This document shows, one piece after another, positions 5,952 to 10,345 of a stretch of 10,345 nucleotides of DNA. Where the stretch lies: positions 1-10,345 of the forward strand of contig JAGLDA010000168.1 in assembly GCA_023145955.1 (NCBI GenBank). The letters run 5' to 3'. The notes under the pieces are model-generated. The model saw only the letters and a list, made by a program, of their open reading frames with translations. It was not told where the DNA came from and did not search any database. Both the position numbers and the translations under genes were made by a program. Within the stretch, counting starts at the first letter, position 1; every line of letters starts with the position of its first letter. The stretch comes from Bacteroidales bacterium. GTDB lineage: Bacteria > Bacteroidota > Bacteroidia > Bacteroidales > UBA1556.

Positions 5952-8009
5952 CTATTTCTCTATTCTAATTCTAGCATCCACTGCCACAACCTTTTCAGCA
6001 GTTCCTAAAAGTGGATTCAAATCCATTTCCATAATTTCTGGAGCATAATAAAGTAGAGCCGACAATCTATAAATTGCATCAGCAAAAGCTTCTTCATTAA
6101 TTCCTTCTTGGCCACGCACTCCTTCAATTATTTTATAACTCTTAAGACCACGAATCATTTCCAAGGCCTTATTTTTTTCTATTGGTGCTAAAGCCGAAGA
6201 AACATCCTTCAATACTTCAATAAAAATTCCACCCATACCACAAAGCACCATATGTCCAAAAGTATCTTCATACTTAGCACCAGCAAAAAGCTCAGTACCA
6301 CTTAACATTGGCTGCATAAGAATTGCTGTAGTTTCAGGAATTTGCATCATTCTTTCAAACTCTGCTCGCACAGTGGCTTCATCTTTTACATTAAGCACCA
6401 CGCCTCCCACATCAGATTTATGCACTGGGCCTACCACTTTCATTACTATTGGGAAACCAAGTTTTAAAGCCTCCGCCACAGCATTGTCAATATTATCTTC
6501 TACAGCCTCACCAGCACGAGCAATTCCTGCTGCATCAAGCAACGATTGAACATTTTCAGGGCTCAGGTAACCATCTTCAGCAGATTCAATTATATTTCTA
6601 ATTCCTTTCGTATCCACCGCTGGCAATTGCGTATTTTCTGGAGCAGGAGCAGGAGTACTATATATTTTTGTAAGTGCTCTACCCAAATTCACCTCATCAG
6701 GAAAATTTATTCTTCCTTTAGATAAGAAATCATTAACCTCTTCATTTGCTGTTAGCGTGGAAGGAAGCACTGGGTAAATTGGTTTTTTAGCAGTCTTCAT
6801 TTTATCGTCCAAAAGGTCGTAAACATCAAAAATACGTGATAAACCTGGAGTGCCAAAAATAACTACCATACCATCAATCTCTGGCATTTTTTGATCACAA
6901 TAATCAATAATATCTCCCAATTGCGCAGCGGTACCTGTAGCAAGAAAATCTATGGGATTGCTTACCGAAGAGCCATCATAAAGTTTTGTAAGCAATTCAT
7001 CAGCAATTAGACCCTCAATATGAGGAACTTCCAAGCCACCATCGCTTAGTGCATCAGTTAGCATTACCGCTGGACCACCAGCATGAGTAATTATAGCAAT
7101 ATTTTTTCCTGTAAGAGTAGGGTGCATAAATACCGAAGCCACATTCATAAGCTCCTCACGTCCATAGCAACGAACAATTCCAGCTTTCTGAAATAATGAA
7201 TCCACCGCCAAATCAGAATTTGCTAATGCTCCAGTATGCGAACTTGCCGCACGACTACCAGCATCAGAAGACCCTGCCTTTATAGCAGCAATTTTACATC
7301 CCTTACGAATTAAGGATGAAGCATGTTTAAGCAATTTTGTAGGATTAGAGATAGTCTCTACATATAATAATTTAACCTTTGAGCTAGTTTCAGCATCGAA
7401 AGTTTCATCTAGGTATTCAAGAATTTCCTCCACTCCTATTTGAGCAGAATTTCCAACAGTATATACCGACGAAAAACTTAAGCCCTTAGGTATTCCCGAC
7501 TCAAGAATAAAACAAGCCGTAGCACCAGAGCCACTGATAAAATCAATGCCCTTAGGGTTTAATTTTGGAATAGGTTCAGTAAAAATACTATGGTGATTGG
7601 AGTTTAAAACCCCAGTACAATTAGGGCCAATTAATGCGCCATCAACCTTATTTATTTTGCTTACAATAAGATCTTCAAGCTCCTTACCAGCCTCACTCTC
7701 TTCGCTATAGCCAGCAGAAATAATAATAAATGCTTTGGTATTTTTTTTAGTAGTAAGCACCTCCACCACCTCAGGAGTGTATTTTGCCGCAATGGCAATA
7801 ATTGCCAAATCCACTTGTGGTAAATCCTCAGGCTTATTATAACTCTTTATTCCCTGCACCGAACTTTCCTTGAGATTCATCACAAATAAATCGCCAGCAA
7901 AATTACCGTCAATAAGATTTTTAAGGATTTTGCCTCCCGGCTTATTAATGTTATTAGAACCTCCAATAACAACAATACTTTTAGGATTTATTAATTGCTC
8001 GTTTATCAT
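5952..8009 (-). CDS. ADP-forming acyl-CoA (acetate-CoA) synthetase, fused alpha and beta parts
   Basis: Interconverts an acyl-CoA (acetyl-CoA or a related acid), ADP and phosphate with the free acid, CoA and ATP (EC 6.2.1.13 type), giving substrate-level ATP; cytoplasmic. The 685-residue chain has the order CoA-binding Rossmann domain (about 1-130; VVIGGSNNINKPGGKIL, GALIGPNCTGVLN), two succinyl-CoA-ligase-like domains (about 150-450), a Pro/Ala linker (about 451-465) and an ATP-grasp domain (about 470-685). The expected phospho-histidine is H258 in SSHTGALANSD. A second conserved histidine is H530 in GPVHKSDVGGVV; it corresponds to the ATP-grasp histidine implicated in phosphoryl transfer in characterised enzymes. 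MDLNPLL near 662-668 is the usual C-terminal ATP-grasp motif. The loop usually SQSGA reads SGSGA (159-163). Base composition is higher than around it (30 and 24 G+C in two 60-base samples). Acetyl-CoA is the default substrate; a branched-chain or aryl acid preference cannot be excluded. Confidence 0.92.
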   Translation of the reverse strand: MINEQLINPKSIVVIGGSNNINKPGGKILKNLIDGNFAGDLFVMNLKESSVQGIKSYNKPEDLPQVDLAIIAIAAKYTPEVVEVLTTKKNTKAFIIISAGYSEESEAGKELEDLIVSKINKVDGALIGPNCTGVLNSNHHSIFTEPIPKLNPKGIDFISGSGATACFILESGIPKGLSFSSVYTVGNSAQIGVEEILEYLDETFDAETSSKVKLLYVETISNPTKLLKHASSLIRKGCKIAAIKAGSSDAGSRAASSHTGALANSDLAVDSLFQKAGIVRCYGREELMNVASVFMHPTLTGKNIAIITHAGGPAVMLTDALSDGGLEVPHIEGLIADELLTKLYDGSSVSNPIDFLATGTAAQLGDIIDYCDQKMPEIDGMVVIFGTPGLSRIFDVYDLLDDKMKTAKKPIYPVLPSTLTANEEVNDFLSKGRINFPDEVNLGRALTKIYSTPAPAPENTQLPAVDTKGIRNIIESAEDGYLSPENVQSLLDAAGIARAGEAVEDNIDNAVAEALKLGFPIVMKVVGPVHKSDVGGVVLNVKDEATVRAEFERMMQIPETTAILMQPMLSGTELFAGAKYEDTFGHMVLCGMGGIFIEVLKDVSSALAPIEKNKALEMIRGLKSYKIIEGVRGQEGINEEAFADAIYRLSALLYYAPEIMEMDLNPLLGTAEKVVAVDARIRIEK

Positions 8010-8062
8010 TTTTATTAAATTTTATCTTGTTAGTATATTGATTATTAATGAAAATGAACGTA

Positions 8063-8086
8063 TTTTTAATCTGCGCGAATTTACGA
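8063..8086 (-). repeat. Second CGCAGATT-type repeat remnant
   Basis: On the minus strand this reads GTAAATTCGCGCAGATTAAAAA, sharing GTAAA and CGCAGATT with the copy at 364-385. It sits upstream of the acyl-CoA synthetase start, in the 186-base gap 8010-8195 between that gene and the zinc-ribbon gene. The remainder of the gap is AT-rich; I see no clear TAnnTTTG promoter for the synthetase and only a short ATTGT/ACAAT palindrome at 8175-8186. Confidence 0.4.
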
Positions 8087-8195
8087 CTTATTTCTGAATA
8101 ATTTGTTTGATAAAATACTTGATTTCATAGGGAATAATGAAGGGGAAAAGGACTCATCAAAATTCTTAAAGTAAATTGTAAACAATAAAATAAAA

Positions 8196-8552
8196 CTACA
8201 TATAAGGTTGCCAATTTACAATAAGCACCTTGTCAGCATCTATCTTAAAATAACCATAGTCGTAACAGAAATGGTAAGTGTTATTTGCGTTGGTGGTATA
8301 TGTATGAGTATGATACCTAAAATCGTAACCCAATTTAAGAAGATATTCTCTGCGAATAGTTGTCTTGCCTTCTGGATTGAACTGTTTTAATATTTTTCGA
8401 TTCCTGCGAAGGGTTTTATTTATTTCAATAATTAAGGCTTCGTGCTTGCGTTTTACCTTACTATTAAACGAACTTCGACATTGGGCATCACAGAATTTTT
8501 TATCTGATCGTCCTATTAGTTTTGCACCACATGTTTTACAGTTATTTGTCAT
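8196..8552 (-). CDS. Small Cys4 zinc-ribbon protein
   Basis: A 118-residue protein whose N terminus carries four cysteines spaced C5-x2-C8-x12-C21-x3-C25 (CKTCGAKL...KKFCDAQCRSSF), expected to bind one zinc ion in a ribbon or treble-clef fold. This is followed by a basic helix (SKVKRKHEALIIEINKTLRR, about 32-51) and, after NPEGKTTIRREYLLKLGYDF, a C-terminal tail rich in aromatic and beta-prone residues (YHTHTYTTNANNTYHFCYDY, then FKIDADKVLIVNW). I recognise the overall pattern as a recurrent Bacteroidetes small protein, sometimes labelled as a DUF2116-like zinc ribbon, with no known role. The zinc motif plus basic helix could mean nucleic-acid binding, which is inference. It has its own good -7 promoter and is divergent from the tyrosine recombinase gene, with a palindrome between. 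Start at ATG 8552 is well placed: the C-x2-C motif begins at residue 5. Confidence 0.8.
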   Translation of the reverse strand: MTNNCKTCGAKLIGRSDKKFCDAQCRSSFNSKVKRKHEALIIEINKTLRRNRKILKQFNPEGKTTIRREYLLKLGYDFRYHTHTYTTNANNTYHFCYDYGYFKIDADKVLIVNWQPYM

Positions 8553-8583
8553 ATTAATATATTATTGTTATAATACTGAAATG

Positions 8584-8591
8584 CAAAGATA
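8584..8591 (-). promoter_or_regulatory. -7 promoter element for the zinc-ribbon gene
   Basis: The minus strand reads TATCTTTGCATT, an excellent match to TAnnTTTGC, 31 bases upstream of the ATG at 8552. A weak -33 candidate (TTTA within CGTTTA, 8619-8614, 22 bases upstream of the -7 box) falls inside the left arm of the adjacent palindrome, so a protein bound there would be expected to block this promoter. Confidence 0.65.
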
Positions 8592-8602
8592 TAAAAATTA
8601 TT

Positions 8603-8654
8603 AAACGAATTAATAAACGGATATGTTCGGATATATTCGTTTATTAATTCGTTT
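8603..8654. repeat. 52-base inverted repeat between divergent promoters; possible operator or recombination site
   Basis: AAACGAATTAATAAACG (8603-8619) and CGTTTATTAATTCGTTT (8638-8654) are exact reverse complements, 17 bp. The 18-base centre continues the symmetry: ATAT at 8621-8624 pairs with ATAT at 8633-8636, and T8626 with A8631. The three imperfect positions (8620/8637, 8625/8632, 8627/8630) would all be G-U wobble pairs in a plus-strand RNA, so the whole element can fold as one long hairpin. Each arm also repeats the half-unit CGTTT...CGTTT. The element sits between the two -7 boxes, 11 bases from the zinc-ribbon one and 17 from the recombinase one. Placement suggests a shared operator or a recombinase site. 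Confidence 0.75.
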
Positions 8655-8671
8655 TTATTCCTTCTCTAGTT

Positions 8672-8679
8672 TATATTTG
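8672..8679 (+). promoter_or_regulatory. -7 promoter element for the tyrosine recombinase
   Basis: TATATTTG matches TAnnTTTG, 24 bases upstream of the ATG at 8704, leaving an expected leader of roughly 18-20 bases. The usual -33 zone coincides with the right arm of the palindrome (TTCGTTT, 8648-8654, 17 bases upstream of the box). Confidence 0.55.
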
Positions 8680-8703
8680 TCGAAATAACTAATTATATTG
8701 TTT

Positions 8704-10179
8704 ATGACACAGAATATAAAATCCAATAATTGGACTAGCAAACAGAAAATCTATTTGAATAGAATTGAAATAGATGGTAATAAATGTATTAAACTATATT
8801 TCTTTAAGCCTCCTAATCAATCTATTATAAGTAGAATAAGTAATAATGACTGGATAGAATTTGATACAAAAATAGGAGTTTATTATTCTATAGAGCAGAG
8901 TAATACTGTTGGTTTGCTTACTGAGTTATTTGACGATATTGCTGAGGTGACACCTTTTTTGGATTATAAAGAACATAAATCTTTTACTGTTAATAAGCAA
9001 ATTATTGGAACTGGTTATGAGCCAGTAAATATTCAAAAGCGGGAAGGTTTAGTTTCAATTACACTATTGCCTTTACAAATTAAAGATAAAAGTTGCATTG
9101 GAATAAAGCATCGCTTTGAGAAGAGTGTTTATTGGGAATTAAAACTAGAGCGGTATATAAATTGGAATTCAGAATTAAGAATATGGGTATTTGAGAGCTC
9201 AAACACAAATATCGCCAAACTGTTTAGCCTACTAAGCGATAGGTATTATATTAAAATAAGTGCTAGTATAGAAATAAGTGATATCTGGTTAAGGCAACAG
9301 CTATTAGAGCAAATATATGTAAAGGATATGTACTATAAACCTTGTCCTAAGGAATACTTGCAATTTATGCAATTGCATAATTATGCTTGGAATACCATGC
9401 TTACTTATCACAATATGGTTTTACGATATATAAATACATATCGTACAAAAACCATAAAACAGATTAATGGCTTTGGAATAGCAGAGATTGATGTTTATCA
9501 TAAAGGTTTGTTACAGAGAAAAGGAGTTAAAGCATCAACTATTAATCAATCGGTAAATGCCATAAAGCTATATTACGACAAGGTGGTTGGAATAAAAATA
9601 GATACTGACAAAATTGAACGCCCAAAAATGCCAAAATCATTACCTAATATTTATAGTTTAGAAGAGATTCAAAAAATAATTAAACACATAAGTAATAATA
9701 AACACAAAGCGATACTTTTTTTAATTTACTCAGCAGGCTTGCGCATTAGCGAAGCCATAAGAATGCAGAAAGAGGATTTGCATTATGATCGGAAATTAGT
9801 ATTTATTAGAAAAGCAAAGGGTAATAAAGATAGATTTACAATACTATCAGATAAGGCCGCATTAATACTTAGCAGCTATATTGAGGAGTATAATCCGACT
9901 AATTATTTATTTGAGGGACAGTATGGTGATCGGTATTCTGATACGAGTATTCGCAAGATTTTTCATAAGGCCGTTAGAAAAGCAGGCTTGGCTAAAAAAG
10001 GAGGTCCTCATGTTTTACGCCATAGTTTTGCTACCCATTTACTTGAACAAGGAGTTGATTTGCGTTATATTCAGGTTTTACTGGGGCATAATAGCAGTAA
10101 AACCACTGAAATTTACACCCATGTAAGCTCTCGTAATATTGGCAATATAAAAAGCCCTGGAGATTCTTTAACACTTTAG
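8704..10179 (+). CDS. Tyrosine recombinase/integrase with duplicated N-terminal module
   Basis: A 491-residue tyrosine site-specific recombinase that would cut and rejoin DNA through a 3'-phosphotyrosine. Catalytic residues, numbered from the ATG at 8704: R347 in SAGLRISEA, K372 in AKGNKDR, H436 and R439 in HVLRHSFATHLLEQG, H462 in LLGHNSS and nucleophile Y471 in TTEIYTHVS; the set is complete. The core-binding (SAM-like) domain spans about 213-298 (CPKEYLQFMQLHNYAWNTML to NAIKLYYDKV). Before it are about 200 residues containing two similar segments, roughly 21-83 and 120-184, each with a Cys-Ile strand, a Trp-containing middle, an SNT motif and a Leu-rich end. The C-terminal SPGDSL tail resembles that of integron integrases, but their characteristic insertion before the HxxR box is absent. 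I chose the ATG at 8704 over a TTG two codons upstream. Divergent from the zinc-ribbon gene across a palindrome. Target site unknown. Confidence 0.92.
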   Translation: MTQNIKSNNWTSKQKIYLNRIEIDGNKCIKLYFFKPPNQSIISRISNNDWIEFDTKIGVYYSIEQSNTVGLLTELFDDIAEVTPFLDYKEHKSFTVNKQIIGTGYEPVNIQKREGLVSITLLPLQIKDKSCIGIKHRFEKSVYWELKLERYINWNSELRIWVFESSNTNIAKLFSLLSDRYYIKISASIEISDIWLRQQLLEQIYVKDMYYKPCPKEYLQFMQLHNYAWNTMLTYHNMVLRYINTYRTKTIKQINGFGIAEIDVYHKGLLQRKGVKASTINQSVNAIKLYYDKVVGIKIDTDKIERPKMPKSLPNIYSLEEIQKIIKHISNNKHKAILFLIYSAGLRISEAIRMQKEDLHYDRKLVFIRKAKGNKDRFTILSDKAALILSSYIEEYNPTNYLFEGQYGDRYSDTSIRKIFHKAVRKAGLAKKGGPHVLRHSFATHLLEQGVDLRYIQVLLGHNSSKTTEIYTHVSSRNIGNIKSPGDSLTL

Positions 10180-10232
10180 TAAAATAAACTTAAAAATTGA
10201 TTATCTTAGCAGCTTAATAAATCACATTAATA

Positions 10233-10340
10233 ATGAATAAACTAAACTCACTATACTTCAGACCTCATTTTCAATATAATAGTAATTGTAAAAGTAATGA
10301 GATATTGGATATATATGCACCTTGGGGTGCTATTATATAG
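10233..10340 (+). CDS. Doubtful 35-codon ORF after the recombinase
   Basis: ATG at 10233 opens a 35-codon frame (MNKLNSLYFRPHFQYNSNCK, then SNEILDIYAPWGAII) that ends at tandem TAG codons (10338-10343). A TATCTTAG string at 10202-10209, one mismatch from the -7 consensus, lies 23 bases upstream and could drive it or a gene beyond the window. The last codons overlap a small hairpin (GCACC 10317-10321, GGTGC 10326-10330) with AT-rich flanks that partly pair, but with no T-run after it. I recognise no family. It may be a true small protein, the remains of a longer gene, or chance; the rest of 10180-10345 shows nothing else. Confidence 0.25.
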   Translation: MNKLNSLYFRPHFQYNSNCKSNEILDIYAPWGAII

Positions 10341-10345
10341 TAGTT

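Noticed and set aside
7870..8097. 75-codon plus-strand frame across the synthetase start
   Set aside because: Mostly antisense to the synthetase N terminus, ending in repeat-derived sequence; no recognisable protein.
8208..8604. Plus-strand frames opposite the zinc-ribbon gene
   Set aside because: They are complements of the Cys4 protein, which has the clear motif, start and promoter.
8603..8654. Rho-independent terminator
   Set aside because: The hairpin is AT-rich with only a short T stretch, and both adjacent genes are transcribed away from it, so there is no transcript for it to end.
8698..8703. TTG start two codons before the recombinase ATG
   Set aside because: The ATG at 8704 is a stronger start and is well placed after the -7 promoter element.
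1..10345. CRISPR array, tRNA or rRNA genes, insertion sequence
   Set aside because: No evenly spaced direct repeats, no cloverleaf or TTCGAA-type T-arm in context, and no transposase were found in either strand.

Overview
This AT-rich window looks like chromosomal DNA from a member of the Bacteroidota (Bacteroidetes). Several gene starts are preceded by the phylum's characteristic -7 promoter element TAnnTTTG(C), Shine-Dalgarno sequences are mostly absent, and the gene set (a DUF4783-like protein next to nadC, a YihY/BrkB membrane protein, a small zinc-ribbon protein, a Bacteroidetes-type tyrosine recombinase) is typical of that phylum. I cannot place it below phylum from the sequence alone.

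Layout. Bases 1-146 are the 5' end of metG (methionyl-tRNA synthetase, minus strand), running off the window edge. A 539-base non-coding stretch with a promoter at each end, a hairpin and a CGCAGATT-type repeat remnant separates it from a plus-strand block: a FemAB/GNAT-like acyltransferase (686-1618) with an almost leaderless promoter, then a probable operon of an exported DUF4783-like protein, nadC (NAD biosynthesis) and a yihY/brkB-type membrane protein (1721-4117). This block converges on and overlaps by 34 bases a minus-strand block of three genes: an ADP-forming acyl/acetyl-CoA synthetase (5952-8009), an unrecognised acidic protein (5361-5876) and queA (4084-5304, queuosine tRNA modification). 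A 12-bp inverted repeat overlapping a 14-nt-period direct repeat lies between the first two.

The right end holds two divergently transcribed genes: a small Cys4 zinc-ribbon protein (8196-8552, minus) and a tyrosine recombinase (8704-10179, plus). Between their promoters is a 52-base inverted repeat (8603-8654) with perfect 17-bp arms. The recombinase has a complete catalytic set (R, K, HxxR, H, Y) and, before the usual two domains, an N-terminal module that appears to be present twice in tandem. After it comes a stretch with only a doubtful 35-codon ORF.

How they fit together. Most of the window is housekeeping: translation and tRNA modification (metG, queA), NAD synthesis (nadC), acyl-CoA energy metabolism and envelope functions. 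The recombinase, zinc-ribbon gene and palindrome are the only part that suggests an accessory, self-regulated or recombining locus. I do not see a defence system, CRISPR array, tRNA or rRNA gene, or insertion sequence.
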